Shown: positions 44,476-54,156 of the stretch, piece after piece
Layout of the letters: every line of letters starts with the position of its first letter
Numbering within the stretch: position 1 is the first letter of the stretch
Assembly: GCF_000238355.1 (NCBI RefSeq)
Contig: NZ_AHCA01000011.1
Coordinates: 62,001 to 126,000 of the forward strand
Length of the DNA: 64,000 nt
Direction: 5' to 3'
DNA from: Pseudoalteromonas haloplanktis ATCC 14393
GTDB lineage: Bacteria; Pseudomonadota; Gammaproteobacteria; Enterobacterales; Alteromonadaceae
Made by a program: the position numbers and the translations under genes
Notes under the pieces: generated by a model
Seen by the model: only the letters and a program-made list of their open reading frames with translations
What the model was told of the DNA's origin: nothing
Database searches by the model: none

Positions 44476-45142
44476 TTTTAAGTATCTTCAATGCTTTTTC
44501 AGCGGCTTTTTGTTCAGCTTTACGACGAGAGCTACCCACTGAGATAATGCTATCCATACCTTCAACAATACATTCAACCGTGAACGTTTGATTGTGAGCC
44601 TGACCTTTTGTATCGACTACAGTATAGCCTGGCAAAGGTAATTTGCGGGCTTGTAAGTATTCTTGTAATAAGGTTTTAGGATCTTTTTGATTTAAACCCG
44701 GTGAAATTGCATCTAAACGCGTTTCATACCAAGCTAAAATTAAATCACCACACACATCGATGCCGCTATCTAAAAAGACTGCACCTATGATTGCTTCAAC
44801 AGCATCAGCTAAAGTTGACTCACGTCTAAAACCGCCGCTTTTAAGTTCACCAGGCCCTAAACGTAGGTAATCACCCAAACCAAACTCTAAACCAAACTCA
44901 GCTAGAGTTTGACCACGCACAAGCGTAGAGCGCATTCGACTCAAGTCACCTTCGCGTGCTTTAGGAAATTTGCTATATAAAGCATTAGCAATAACGAAAC
45001 TTAAAATTGAATCACCTAAAAACTCTAAGCGCTCATTATGTTGGCCTTTATGGCTGCGATGGGTCATCGCCTGCTCAAGCAGCGCTTGCTCAGTAAAGGT
45101 ATACCCTATTTTGCTATATAACTCTGTTACATTTTTTTTCAT
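44465..45142 (-). CDS. rnc: Ribonuclease III
   Basis: The 225-residue double-strand-specific RNase has the signature HNERLEFLGDSIL (about 35-47) with the catalytic acidic residues, a second acidic site (DAVEAIIGAVFLD), and a C-terminal dsRNA-binding domain (DPKTLLQEYLQ ... SSRRKAEQKAAEKALK). It cuts pre-rRNA and some mRNAs, often including its own. It starts two bases after lepB. Confidence 0.97.
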   Translation of the reverse strand: MKKNVTELYSKIGYTFTEQALLEQAMTHRSHKGQHNERLEFLGDSILSFVIANALYSKFPKAREGDLSRMRSTLVRGQTLAEFGLEFGLGDYLRLGPGELKSGGFRRESTLADAVEAIIGAVFLDSGIDVCGDLILAWYETRLDAISPGLNQKDPKTLLQEYLQARKLPLPGYTVVDTKGQAHNQTFTVECIVEGMDSIISVGSSRRKAEQKAAEKALKILKNES

Positions 45143-45144
45143 TG

Positions 45145-46080
45145 TTACTGAATATTACCTAGGCGTTCAAAACGAACACCAGTTGGAACCCAGCTTGGTA
45201 AAATGTCATCTGGGCCATTTTCAAATTCAAAACTCATCCATATAAAGACAGCTTTACCCACCAAGTTTTCTTTTGGCACAAAGCCCCATACGCGACTATC
45301 TTGGCTGTTATCGCGGTTGTCACCCATCATAAAGTAATGATCAGCCGGCACTACCCATTCGTCAGAACGTGTACCCGGTTGTTGATAGTAACGCCCTTTC
45401 ATTTCCAGCGCTTCTGGGTTTATTAAAATATCATGTTTTAGCGTAGTTAAGTTCTCATTTAAACGCACTAAATCCATTGAACCTTGTTTAAATTCATCAC
45501 GGTTTACGATTTCCATATCAATTTTATTAAATTCATTACACAGTAAATCACCTTGTTGTGCTTCTCCTTCTGCACAATTTGGTTGAATATATAAACGCTT
45601 GTCACGGTAAACAATTTTATCACCCGGTAGACCAATCGCACGCTTAATGTAATCGACTCGCTCATCTAAAGGGTATTTAAAAACCACAATATCCCCACGC
45701 TCAGGTTCCGCAACATCCACTAGTTGTGAACGCCACACAGGGTCTTTTATACCGTACGAATATTTTTGTACTAAAATAAAGTCACCCACCAACAGTGTTG
45801 GCATCATTGAACCTGATGGAATTTGAAACGGTTCAAATAAAAACGATCTAAAGATAGTAATGGCCGCTATCATCGGGAAAATTGATTTTGCCGTTTCCGT
45901 AATTGTTGGTTCAGGGGCAATCAATGCAGCAGTTTCTTCATCTAGCTCGCCGCCAGCAGAACTCTGCGCCAGCGCCAAGCGTTGCTGTCTTTTTGGTGCA
46001 AACACAAAGTGGTCAATTAACCAAATTAAGCCTGATCCCAGTGTCAGCAACACTAAAAATATTGAAAAATAACCTGCCAT
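45145..46080 (-). CDS. lepB: Signal peptidase I LepB
   Basis: The 311-residue enzyme has two N-terminal TM helices (about 1-22 and 66-82) and a periplasmic catalytic domain with Ser91 (IPSGSMMPTL) and Lys146 (DYIKRAIGLPGD), the same numbering as in E. coli to within a residue. It removes signal peptides from exported proteins. MMGDNRDNSQDSR is the box E segment. It sits between lepA and rnc. Confidence 0.97.
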   Translation of the reverse strand: MAGYFSIFLVLLTLGSGLIWLIDHFVFAPKRQQRLALAQSSAGGELDEETAALIAPEPTITETAKSIFPMIAAITIFRSFLFEPFQIPSGSMMPTLLVGDFILVQKYSYGIKDPVWRSQLVDVAEPERGDIVVFKYPLDERVDYIKRAIGLPGDKIVYRDKRLYIQPNCAEGEAQQGDLLCNEFNKIDMEIVNRDEFKQGSMDLVRLNENLTTLKHDILINPEALEMKGRYYQQPGTRSDEWVVPADHYFMMGDNRDNSQDSRVWGFVPKENLVGKAVFIWMSFEFENGPDDILPSWVPTGVRFERLGNIQ

Positions 46081-46119
46081 TCATTACATCCTTAATCTTA
46101 CGTAATTAGATTACGAAAT

Positions 46120-47907
46120 TTATTTACCAACTTTAAGAATTGCTAAAAATGCTTCTTGAGGCACTTCAACGTTTCCGAGTTGTTTCATTCGTTTTTTACC
46201 ATCTTTTTGCTTTTGTAGAAGCTTTTTCTTACGACTTACATCTCCACCATAACACTTTGCAATTACATTTTTACGTAATTGTTTTACGGTTGTACGAGCA
46301 ATAACATGTTGACCAATTGCAGCTTGGATCGCAATATCAAACATTTGACGTGGGATTAAGTCCTTTAATGCATCCGCTAACTGACGACCACGTGACTGCG
46401 CACTGTCTCTATGTACAATAATAGCAAGTGCATCAACCCGCTCACCATTAATTAAGATATCAACTCGCACCATATCTGAGGTTTGGAAGTACTTAAAGTT
46501 ATAATCAAGTGAAGCAAAACCACGACTCGTTGATTTTAACTTATCAAAAAAGTCCATTACCACTTCAGCCATCGGCAGTTCGTACGTAACAGCAACTTGT
46601 TTACCGTGGTAACTCATTTTCGTTTGCATACCGCGTTTTTCGATACACAATGTAATCACGCTGCCTAAATACTCTTGCGGTACAAGAATATTTGCCTCAA
46701 CCATTGGCTCACGAATTTCTAAAATATCATTTACTGCTGGTAAATCAGACGGATTATCAATCTGAATAGTACCAGCCTTAGTAACTACTTCATAGATTAC
46801 CGTTGGTGCGGTAGTGATTAGATCGATATCATATTCACGCTCTAAACGCTCTTGAATGATTTCCATGTGAAGCATGCCTAAGAAGCCGCAGCGGAAACCA
46901 AAACCGAGTGCCGTTGAGTTTTCAGGCTCAAAGAATAACGACGCATCGTTTAAACTTAATTTGTTTAGTGCATCACGAAAAGATTCATACTCATCAGAAG
47001 CAATCGGGAACATACCGGCATAAACCTGAGGTTTAATTTTTTGGAACCCTGGTAAACGCTGCGGCGCCGCATTTTTTTGATGAGTAATAGTATCCCCCAC
47101 CGGCGCACCATGAATTTCTTTAATACCCGCAATCACAAAACCCACTTCACCTGTTTTTAAAATGCCAGTATTTGTTTGTTTTGGTGTGAAAATACCAACT
47201 TGATCAGCGGTATGAATATGCTCGTTCGACATGATTTTTATTTTATCGCCCGTACGTAGTTCACCGTGCTTAATACGCACAAGAGATACTACACCTTGAT
47301 ACGGGTCAAACCATGAATCAATAATCAATGCTTGAAGCGGTTCGTCTTTTTCACCAACCGGTGGCGGGATGTCTTTAACAATCATCTCTAGCACTTCGGC
47401 AATACCAACCCCTGTTTTGGCACTACATTGCACAGCATCTAGAGCATCAATACCAATAATATCTTCAATTTCTTCAGCTACACGAAGCGGATCCGCTTGC
47501 GGTAAATCGATTTTATTCAGTACCGGAATAACTTCTAAATCCATTTCAATTGCGGTATAGCAGTTTGCAAGTGTTTGCGCTTCCACGCCTTGCCCAGCAT
47601 CAACAACTAACAATGCACCTTCACAAGCTGCCAGTGAACGCGATACTTCATATGTAAAGTCAACGTGTCCCGGGGTATCGATAAAGTTTAGTTGATAAGT
47701 TTCGCCATCATTGGCTTTATAATTTAGTGTTACACTTTGCGCTTTAATGGTGATCCCACGCTCGCGCTCAATGTCCATTGAATCCAATACTTGTTTTTGC
47801 ATTTCACGGTCAGTTAAACCACCACAAACTTGGATCAAACGATCAGAAAGGGTCGATTTACCGTGGTCAATATGGGCGATGATCGAAAAATTACGGATAT
47901 GCTTCAT
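46120..47907 (-). CDS. lepA: Elongation factor 4 (LepA)
   Basis: The 595-residue translational GTPase has G1 AHIDHGKST (12-20), DTPGHVDF, NKIDLPQADP, domains like EF-G II and III, and the LepA-specific C-terminal domain (KCYGGDVSRKKKLLQKQKDGK). It helps 30S assembly and back-translocation. First of the lepA-lepB-rnc-era-recO-pdxJ string and 69 bases after rseC. Confidence 0.97.
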   Translation of the reverse strand: MKHIRNFSIIAHIDHGKSTLSDRLIQVCGGLTDREMQKQVLDSMDIERERGITIKAQSVTLNYKANDGETYQLNFIDTPGHVDFTYEVSRSLAACEGALLVVDAGQGVEAQTLANCYTAIEMDLEVIPVLNKIDLPQADPLRVAEEIEDIIGIDALDAVQCSAKTGVGIAEVLEMIVKDIPPPVGEKDEPLQALIIDSWFDPYQGVVSLVRIKHGELRTGDKIKIMSNEHIHTADQVGIFTPKQTNTGILKTGEVGFVIAGIKEIHGAPVGDTITHQKNAAPQRLPGFQKIKPQVYAGMFPIASDEYESFRDALNKLSLNDASLFFEPENSTALGFGFRCGFLGMLHMEIIQERLEREYDIDLITTAPTVIYEVVTKAGTIQIDNPSDLPAVNDILEIREPMVEANILVPQEYLGSVITLCIEKRGMQTKMSYHGKQVAVTYELPMAEVVMDFFDKLKSTSRGFASLDYNFKYFQTSDMVRVDILINGERVDALAIIVHRDSAQSRGRQLADALKDLIPRQMFDIAIQAAIGQHVIARTTVKQLRKNVIAKCYGGDVSRKKKLLQKQKDGKKRMKQLGNVEVPQEAFLAILKVGK

Positions 47908-47976
47908 AAACTGGATTCTAAACTTCTATTTTAATGGATTGAGTGTATAAAGCCGCAATTTTACATTCAATTGGCC

Positions 47977-48426
47977 TTAATCACCATCTATTTGAGTTAA
48001 AGGAAGACTAATTGGGTGAATTTTTATTACTTTTATATCATGCCTGAGGCTCTTAACTCGGCTTTTAGCAATAGCAAAACCAGTAAAACCACCGCCTATA
48101 GCGGCAATGATTTGTAGCCACTCTGGTGCAGAAAAAACCCCAGCCGCCGTTAACGCAAAACCTAAACTTAACACTAGAGGTAACATATACACAACCAAAG
48201 CATGCTTTACCATGTGGCTATCATCTAATGCTAAGGTCACTCTTTGCCCTACAACCACAGGCACAGAAAATTGATAAGGGAAGGTTTTTTTAGCCGTGCC
48301 GAATAGCTTACTGAAAACTTGTGAGCCGCACCGGCCATTACAACCAGCACATGCTTGTTTTTGTTGGGCTTCTAAATGCGCAGTGGTGCCTTTAATCGAC
48401 ACCACCGTAAGAGTTTGTTCTATCAT
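47977..48426 (-). CDS. rseC: SoxR-reducing/sigma-E regulatory protein RseC
   Basis: The 149-residue membrane protein has the Cys-rich N-terminal motif CAGCNGRCG (about 25-33), two TM helices (about 78-98 and 105-123) and a basic C-terminal tail. In E. coli RseC tunes sigma-E and takes part in SoxR reduction. It is the last gene of rpoE-rseA-rseB-rseC, 12 bases after rseB. Confidence 0.93.
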   Translation of the reverse strand: MIEQTLTVVSIKGTTAHLEAQQKQACAGCNGRCGSQVFSKLFGTAKKTFPYQFSVPVVVGQRVTLALDDSHMVKHALVVYMLPLVLSLGFALTAAGVFSAPEWLQIIAAIGGGFTGFAIAKSRVKSLRHDIKVIKIHPISLPLTQIDGD

Positions 48427-48438
48427 TATCTGCTTATT

Positions 48439-49395
48439 TTACAAAGGTCTTGCAACCGACTCAGCAATCGCCTTAGCTGTTGTTGCAGGTATATTCCCCA
48501 CTACAGACACATCAAAACTGCCACTATTATGCACATAGACAGTTGTTGCACCAGATGACAAAGCACCACTTGGTCTGCGCCCTGGTAATGGCCGTTGTAC
48601 AAACACCGAGACTTCTACAAAGCCATCTGAATAAAGGTAGTAGTCGGTCAACTCATTGTTTAAATCCAGTTTATGGCGATCTGATTTTAATAAACTAAAT
48701 CCATCAGGTAACCAGCCAATTTGCCAATTGCTACTACTTGTATTGATGTCACTTTGAGATGTTGCCGTCGCAGGCAATGGGGTTGGAAATTCACGGCTTA
48801 GCATTTCCAGCAGTAGTGCAGCTGGCTCTTCTGTTACACTTATGTGGGTTAATTGTAACTGCTCCAACATCTCACCCGCTTGATTCACGTAGGCTGATTT
48901 AAGTAACAATGATGATTCAGCATCTAGCCACAGCCAGTAATTAAACTTGTGCTCATCTTTTGATTCGATACGAACAAGCTGAGCTGCTCGCCCTGCTATG
49001 CGACCTTTACCGCCTAGCACAAAATCATAATGCTGGCTTAAACGTTCAATATCTTTAAACAACACTTCTGGGATGGGACCCGCTATAGAATCGGTATCAA
49101 TTGAGTAAGGCTCTGATTGTGGTTCGAAATAAGTAACTTGACTATCGATACGCACCATTTCCAGGCCGGCACCATTGAGCAAACTTAAATGCTCAAGTTC
49201 GGTGTCACCTTGCTTTGCATGTAACCAGCGGTATGGTTCCATTGATTTACCTTTAACGACCACAAAGGACGCGTCAAAGTTGCGGTTATGTACAGCGTCA
49301 GCCATTTTCAACAATAGCTGTTTTGCGGGGTTTTCGTCGTTAGCGAAGGCAGGGGCCATAAGCGCTAACGACAAAATAAAAGTGATTACTTTCAT
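48439..49395 (-). CDS. rseB: Periplasmic sigma-E regulator RseB
   Basis: The 318-residue protein has a signal peptide (FILSLALMAPAFA), a lipid-binding LolA-like N-terminal domain (VHNRNFDASFVVVKG, ELEHLSLLNG, YWLWLDAESSLLLKS) and a C-terminal MucB/RseB domain (WQIGWLPDGFSLL, YLYSDGFVEVSVFV). It binds RseA in the periplasm and blocks its cleavage until lipopolysaccharide or mislocalised lipoproteins displace it. Four bases after rseA. Confidence 0.95.
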   Translation of the reverse strand: MKVITFILSLALMAPAFANDENPAKQLLLKMADAVHNRNFDASFVVVKGKSMEPYRWLHAKQGDTELEHLSLLNGAGLEMVRIDSQVTYFEPQSEPYSIDTDSIAGPIPEVLFKDIERLSQHYDFVLGGKGRIAGRAAQLVRIESKDEHKFNYWLWLDAESSLLLKSAYVNQAGEMLEQLQLTHISVTEEPAALLLEMLSREFPTPLPATATSQSDINTSSSNWQIGWLPDGFSLLKSDRHKLDLNNELTDYYLYSDGFVEVSVFVQRPLPGRRPSGALSSGATTVYVHNSGSFDVSVVGNIPATTAKAIAESVARPL

Positions 49396-49399
49396 TTAA

Positions 49400-50011
49400 T
49401 TAGTTTTTTTCCTCTTCGGCTTGCGCCTCAGTGTGAGCTTTTTCTAATGAATATGCAACACGTGCTTGGCGTTGGTGTTCTAAAACTAACGCGCCAATTC
49501 GTTGTTGTTGTAACTCACGTAAACCTTGTTCAGCATTTTGTAATGCAGGTTCTGATGAGTAACTAACAGGTGAAGCCATGCCTGTTACAGGTGTTGTTTG
49601 TAACATTGGAATTTCATTAGTTGGTGAGTTTTCACCTTGCGGCAAGGTTTGAATACCCACGATTGCAAACATAGCGACACTGGCTGCAATCGCCAGCTGC
49701 GCAACTGGTTTACGCCAGTTAAATGCCACAACATTATCAGTGCCCGTTGCCACAGTAACTGCTGATTGAGACTCTTTTTGAGTAAAGTCAGCATAAACAG
49801 GCTCACTTTCCAGCGCTTTTGCCACGCTATCACTAATATCAAAGACGAAGGCATCCTCAGACTCAGCACGCATTACATCACCGATTAGCGCATAACGTCC
49901 TAAGGTAGCTGCATCTTGCGGTGCAATGACCTCATCAGTTAATGATTGTTCGCCGTCAAGTAACGCGGATAAATGCTGATCATCCAACTTGTTAACGTGT
50001 GCTTTTGTCAT
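49400..50011 (-). CDS. rseA: Anti-sigma-E factor RseA
   Basis: The 203-residue single-pass protein has a cytoplasmic anti-sigma domain (about 10-70: LSALLDGEQ, LGRYALIGDVMR), a TM helix (103-123) and a periplasmic C-terminus with coil-forming, Gln-rich residues (LRELQQQRIGALVLEHQRQA). It holds RpoE at the membrane until DegS and RseP cut it. One base separates it from rpoE. Confidence 0.95.
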   Translation of the reverse strand: MTKAHVNKLDDQHLSALLDGEQSLTDEVIAPQDAATLGRYALIGDVMRAESEDAFVFDISDSVAKALESEPVYADFTQKESQSAVTVATGTDNVVAFNWRKPVAQLAIAASVAMFAIVGIQTLPQGENSPTNEIPMLQTTPVTGMASPVSYSSEPALQNAEQGLRELQQQRIGALVLEHQRQARVAYSLEKAHTEAQAEEEKN

Positions 50012-50012
50012 A

Positions 50013-50594
50013 TTAAGACTCGCCTATTAATGGGTTTAATTTGTTATCAATTGCTTCACGGGCACGGAAAATACGCGAACGCACCGTCCCGACTGGGCAA
50101 TCCATCACTACGGCTATTTCTTCATAGCTCATCCCTTCAATTTCTCGTAGGGTGATCGCAGTTTTAAGATCTTCAGGCAAACTATCAATAGTGTTAAAAA
50201 TCACTGCGCGAACTTCTTCGCTTAATAACACGTTCTCAGGTGATGCATTTGAACGCATTGCATCCGCACCATCATAAAATTCGGCATCGTCAGCATCGAT
50301 ATCATTTGCTGGCGGTTTACGCCCCTGAGCCACTAAGTAATTTTTAGCACAATTAACGGCGATACGGTATAACCAAGTATAAAAGGCACTGTCACCTCTA
50401 AAGTTTGGAAGTGCACGGTACGCTTTAATAAAAGCTTCTTGAGCAACATCAGCAATATCACCTTGATTTGAAACATAACGAGAAATCAAACTGGCTATTT
50501 TATTCTGATACTTCTTTACTAAAAGATTGAAGGCATTTTTATCGCCTTGCTGGACCCTTTTTACTAGCGCTAAATCCAAATCCTGCTCGCTCAT
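50013..50594 (-). CDS. rpoE: RNA polymerase sigma-E factor RpoE
   Basis: The 193-residue ECF sigma factor has region 2 (VADVAQEAFIKAYRALPNFRG, cited as about residues 48-68, with FYTWLYRIAVNCAKN) and region 4 (TLREIEGMSYEEIA, CPVGTVRSRIFRAREAI). It is nearly the same as E. coli RpoE. It directs envelope-stress genes. A sigma-E-type promoter lies upstream at 50660-50687, so autoregulation is expected. Confidence 0.97.
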   Translation of the reverse strand: MSEQDLDLALVKRVQQGDKNAFNLLVKKYQNKIASLISRYVSNQGDIADVAQEAFIKAYRALPNFRGDSAFYTWLYRIAVNCAKNYLVAQGRKPPANDIDADDAEFYDGADAMRSNASPENVLLSEEVRAVIFNTIDSLPEDLKTAITLREIEGMSYEEIAVVMDCPVGTVRSRIFRAREAIDNKLNPLIGES

Positions 50595-50659
50595 TCGAGC
50601 CGGTACTCCTCTGTCTGATTATTGCTTGTCATTCATATCCTGCCATTGTTTACGAATAC

Positions 50660-50687
50660 TCTGACTAGCGAATGAATGAAAAGTTCT
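50660..50687 (-). promoter_or_regulatory. Sigma-E-dependent promoter of rpoE
   Basis: On the minus strand AGAACTT (50681-50687) and TCAGA (50660-50664) are 16 bases apart, matching the GGAACTT-N16-TCTGA pattern of sigma-E promoters with one mismatch in each box. It is 66 bases before the rpoE start. Confidence 0.7.
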
Positions 50688-50853
50688 GTTTAATATTATT
50701 TTTTTATAGAATAGACCATAAATTAACTCGCGAACGATGAAAATCACTAATAGTGTCGCGCCAAATATGATACATATACGCCTATCATAATATTATTTGC
50801 TCATTGCTATTTATAAGCGAGTAGTGGGCATTGTAACCGCAAAGAACACGGAC

Positions 50854-52479
50854 ATGAACCAAAATAAACACCACATCGCTGATGTCGCTATTATTGGTAG
50901 CGGCGCTGCCGGCCTTTCATTAGCACTTTCTTTAGCTAATCATTGTAACGTTACCGTGATCAGCAAAGGTGAATTAACGGAAGGTTCTACCCTTTATGCG
51001 CAAGGTGGTATTGCCGCCGTGTTCGATAAAAAGAATGACAGCATTGAATCACATGTGCAAGATACTTTAGACGCTGGCGGTGGTTTGTGTGATCGCGATG
51101 CCGTTCATTATACAGCAAGTAATGCTCCAAACTGTTTGCAATGGCTAATTGAGCAAGGCGTGCCTTTTGATATGGAATTTGATAGCAAAGGCAAAGAGCG
51201 CTTTCACTTAACTCGTGAAGGTGGTCACAGCCACCGTCGTATTTTACATGCTGCCGATGCAACAGGCCGTGCAGTACAAACAACCTTGATCAGCCAAGTT
51301 CAAGCACATGCCAATATCACTTTGCTTGAGCAATATAATGCGATCGATTTGATTGGCGATAAAAAACTAGCGCAAACTGGTAAGCATATTCATGGTATCT
51401 ATATGTGGAACCGGTGTGCTAAACGTGTCGAGACTATTTCAGCTAAGTTTTTTGCACTGGCGACTGGTGGTGCCAGTAAAGTATATTTATATACCTCAAA
51501 CCCAGATGTATCCAGTGGTGATGGCATAGCCATGGCTTGGCGGGCAGGCTGTCGAGTTGCTAATATGGAATTTAATCAATTTCACCCGACCAGTTTGTAT
51601 CACCCTGAATTACAAAATTTCTTAATCACTGAAGCTATGCGTGGCGAAGGGGCATATTTAAAGCGTCCTGATGGGACACGCTTTATGAAAGACTTTGATG
51701 AACGAGAAGAACTTGCCCCGCGAGATATTGTAGCGCGTGCTATCGACTTTGAAATGAAACGTTTAGGCGCTAATTGTGTCTATCTAGACATCAGCCATAA
51801 AGATAAAGATTTTATTATTGAGCACTTCCCAACCATTTATGCAAAATGTTTAAGTGTAGGCCTTGATATTACAAAAGAGCCTATTCCTGTGGTGCCTGCG
51901 GCGCACTATACCTGTGGTGGGGTGATGACGGACTTTAATGGCAAAACTGATTTAGATAATCTATATGCAATTGGTGAAGTTGCTTATACTGGTCTGCATG
52001 GCGCTAATCGTATGGCCAGTAACTCTTTATTAGAATGTATTGTATTTGCCCATGCTGCAGCTAAAGATATTTTAGCAAAAATACAGCACAGCCCGGCACT
52101 CAAAGAGTTGCCTGTATGGGATGAAAGTCGCGTGACTAACTCAGACGAAGAAGTAGTGATCACCCATAACTGGCATGAGTTACGCTTATTTATGTGGGAT
52201 TATGTCGGAATTGTCCGTTCAACTAAACGCTTAGAGCGCGCCCTACACCGTGTTGAATTATTACAGCAAGAAATCCGTGATTACTATGCAAACTTCCGTG
52301 TCTCAAATAACTTACTTGAGCTACGTAATTTAGTACAGGTCGCGGAGCTTATCATTCGTAGTGCGATGGAACGTAAAGAAAGCCGCGGTTTACATTACAC
52401 CATTGACTATCCGCAATTAAATGACAACCCAACCCCCACTATTTTGACTCCCCACACTCACGACGAGCAGCCAAAGTAG
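50854..52479 (+). CDS. nadB: L-aspartate oxidase NadB
   Basis: The 541-residue flavoenzyme oxidises aspartate to iminoaspartate, the first step of NAD synthesis. It has the FAD-binding start VAIIGSGAAGLSLAL, LYAQGGIAAV, LTREGGHSHRRILHAADATG, and HYTCGGVMTD with the active-site residues. A TTG-started longer form (50797) exists; the ATG at 50854 is chosen because homologues start there. It diverges from rpoE, a common arrangement. Its 3' end overlaps the converging ygfX-like gene by 41 bases. Confidence 0.96.
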   Translation: MNQNKHHIADVAIIGSGAAGLSLALSLANHCNVTVISKGELTEGSTLYAQGGIAAVFDKKNDSIESHVQDTLDAGGGLCDRDAVHYTASNAPNCLQWLIEQGVPFDMEFDSKGKERFHLTREGGHSHRRILHAADATGRAVQTTLISQVQAHANITLLEQYNAIDLIGDKKLAQTGKHIHGIYMWNRCAKRVETISAKFFALATGGASKVYLYTSNPDVSSGDGIAMAWRAGCRVANMEFNQFHPTSLYHPELQNFLITEAMRGEGAYLKRPDGTRFMKDFDEREELAPRDIVARAIDFEMKRLGANCVYLDISHKDKDFIIEHFPTIYAKCLSVGLDITKEPIPVVPAAHYTCGGVMTDFNGKTDLDNLYAIGEVAYTGLHGANRMASNSLLECIVFAHAAAKDILAKIQHSPALKELPVWDESRVTNSDEEVVITHNWHELRLFMWDYVGIVRSTKRLERALHRVELLQQEIRDYYANFRVSNNLLELRNLVQVAELIIRSAMERKESRGLHYTIDYPQLNDNPTPTILTPHTHDEQPK

Positions 52480-52858
52480 CGCGTTTTAATCGAACAAAAC
52501 TTTGTTTATCCACCCCACTGGCGTTAATTATTAGCCAGTGGGAGCTTGTAAAGCCCTCAATATAGAGCCATACACTGCGCTGATAAGCGCGGCTTTTGTT
52601 ACTGATATGACCATTTATCTTAATGGTGTCGTTTTCAAAACGACACTGTTCAGAATCGAGTATAAACACGCCGTGTTCAGGGTGAGATTTGCTATACCAT
52701 TGCCAACTAATAAAGCCGCAAATCGCGCAACAAATCACACAAACTATTTGCGCATAGATAGTCGTTAAAAATAAGCTATAACATATTGCAAACAAGCTAA
52801 AATAGACCACAAAAGGCTTGTGGTCCGCTAGATTGTTTTCAATGATAAACCTATACAC
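52439..52858 (-). CDS. YgfX/CptA-like membrane protein
   Basis: The 139-residue protein has two TM helices close together (about 17-34 and 36-52), then a soluble tail ending RLKRATLAARRE. Position and layout match YgfX, the partner of SdhE: the genes overlap by eight bases and are on the same strand. In E. coli YgfX has been proposed to be a toxin that hits the cytoskeleton, with SdhE as antitoxin. Sequence similarity is low, so the family call rests on context. Confidence 0.72.
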   Translation of the reverse strand: MYRFIIENNLADHKPFVVYFSLFAICYSLFLTTIYAQIVCVICCAICGFISWQWYSKSHPEHGVFILDSEQCRFENDTIKINGHISNKSRAYQRSVWLYIEGFTSSHWLIINASGVDKQSFVRLKRATLAARRECGESK

Positions 52859-53102
52859 GAACTCGGTCTAAGATCAGTTGCACCATTTGCTTAAGCTCAG
52901 GATCTTTACATTCTTGATGCCCCATAAACCATGCAAATAGGTCCGGATCATCCGCTTCTAACAAACGTTGCAGTACTGCTTGCTGCTGTGCTGATAACGA
53001 ATCAAATGCCTCATCTACAAATGGCATAAATAACACGTCTAGTTCTAACATGCCGCGACGACAAGCCCAGCGAATACGCGCTTTATTGTGAATTTCAGTC
53101 AT
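52851..53102 (-). CDS. sdhE: Succinate dehydrogenase assembly factor SdhE
   Basis: The 83-residue protein has the RGxxELD motif (RRGMLELD, 15-22) that is needed to attach FAD to SdhA and FrdA, and the family's LLEADDPDLFAWFMG. It overlaps the ygfX-like gene by eight bases and diverges from ygfZ, the usual gene order in gammaproteobacteria. Confidence 0.95.
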   Translation of the reverse strand: MTEIHNKARIRWACRRGMLELDVLFMPFVDEAFDSLSAQQQAVLQRLLEADDPDLFAWFMGHQECKDPELKQMVQLILDRVRV

Positions 53103-53232
53103 TTTCTACCTCGAACTTAGTTGCTGTGCAGTTTAACAAATTGCACCTGAATAAACAGCTATTTATGCACCTATACCAGCAGCGCTAACTACGTTATTAT
53201 ATGTGCCTACATTTCTTGTCACGCAGGTTTTT

Positions 53233-54144
53233 ATGTCAACAGTATACGCATGCCCTTTATCACATCAGCTGATCCGTATAAGCGGTGTTGATAAACTCGC
53301 CTACCTTCATGGCCAAATCACCCAAGATATTAATAAACTCAGTCAAACTAATTTTTTATGGACTGGGCACTGCAATGCCAAAGGCAAACTCTGGAGTGTT
53401 GCCAAACTTTTTGCATATCAAGAAAGTTACTACTTAGCCGCCTCTGCCGCTGAAGTTGCACAATCTCTAGCTGAGTTAAAAAAGTATGCGGTGTTTTCAA
53501 AAGTAGAAATACAGACTGATAACAACAAGCTAATTGGCCTTCTCGGTGATGATTTAACAGCAACATTAGCGGCATTAGAGATCCACTTTAATGAGCAAGA
53601 CAGTGCATGTAATTTTAGTCATGGTAAAGCACTTAAATTAGCAGATAACCGTATATTGCTTATGGTTAATGCTGACTTTTCTCTGCCTGACGATGTTATT
53701 GCCTTAGAAAACGATGCACTTTGGCAACAACATAGTATTTTAGCTGGCGAGCCTGAGCTTAACGAAGAAGCACTCGGTGAATACGTACCGCAAATGGTTA
53801 ACCTGCAAGCAATTAACGGAATAAGCTTTCGTAAAGGCTGCTACACAGGCCAAGAAACCGTTGCGAGAATGAAATACCTTGGTAAAAACAAACGTGCGAT
53901 GTATATCGTATCAGGACACAGTGATGGTGAGCTCGCGGAGCCAGAGCTTGAAACCCAAATGGGTGAAAACTGGCGTCGTGCTGGTAAATTAATCAGCCAA
54001 GCCTACAATCAACAAAGTAAAACCTTATTTGGCCTTGTTGTGTTGCCAAACGACAGTGAACCTAGTCAGTTGCTGCGTGCAAAACATGCCCCAACGGTAG
54101 AGTTATCAATTCTTCCTCTACCCTACTCTCTCGAAGACGCATAA
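53233..54144 (+). CDS. ygfZ: Folate-binding Fe-S maturation protein YgfZ
   Basis: The 303-residue protein resembles the glycine-cleavage T-protein and has the YgfZ signature KGCYTGQETVARMKYLG with its essential Cys. It supports repair or assembly of certain Fe-S enzymes with tetrahydrofolate. The ATG with an AGG site is preferred over a GTG at 53203. An FKBP gene follows 12 bases later. Confidence 0.94.
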   Translation: MSTVYACPLSHQLIRISGVDKLAYLHGQITQDINKLSQTNFLWTGHCNAKGKLWSVAKLFAYQESYYLAASAAEVAQSLAELKKYAVFSKVEIQTDNNKLIGLLGDDLTATLAALEIHFNEQDSACNFSHGKALKLADNRILLMVNADFSLPDDVIALENDALWQQHSILAGEPELNEEALGEYVPQMVNLQAINGISFRKGCYTGQETVARMKYLGKNKRAMYIVSGHSDGELAEPELETQMGENWRRAGKLISQAYNQQSKTLFGLVVLPNDSEPSQLLRAKHAPTVELSILPLPYSLEDA

Positions 54145-54156
54145 ATAGGAGTGACT

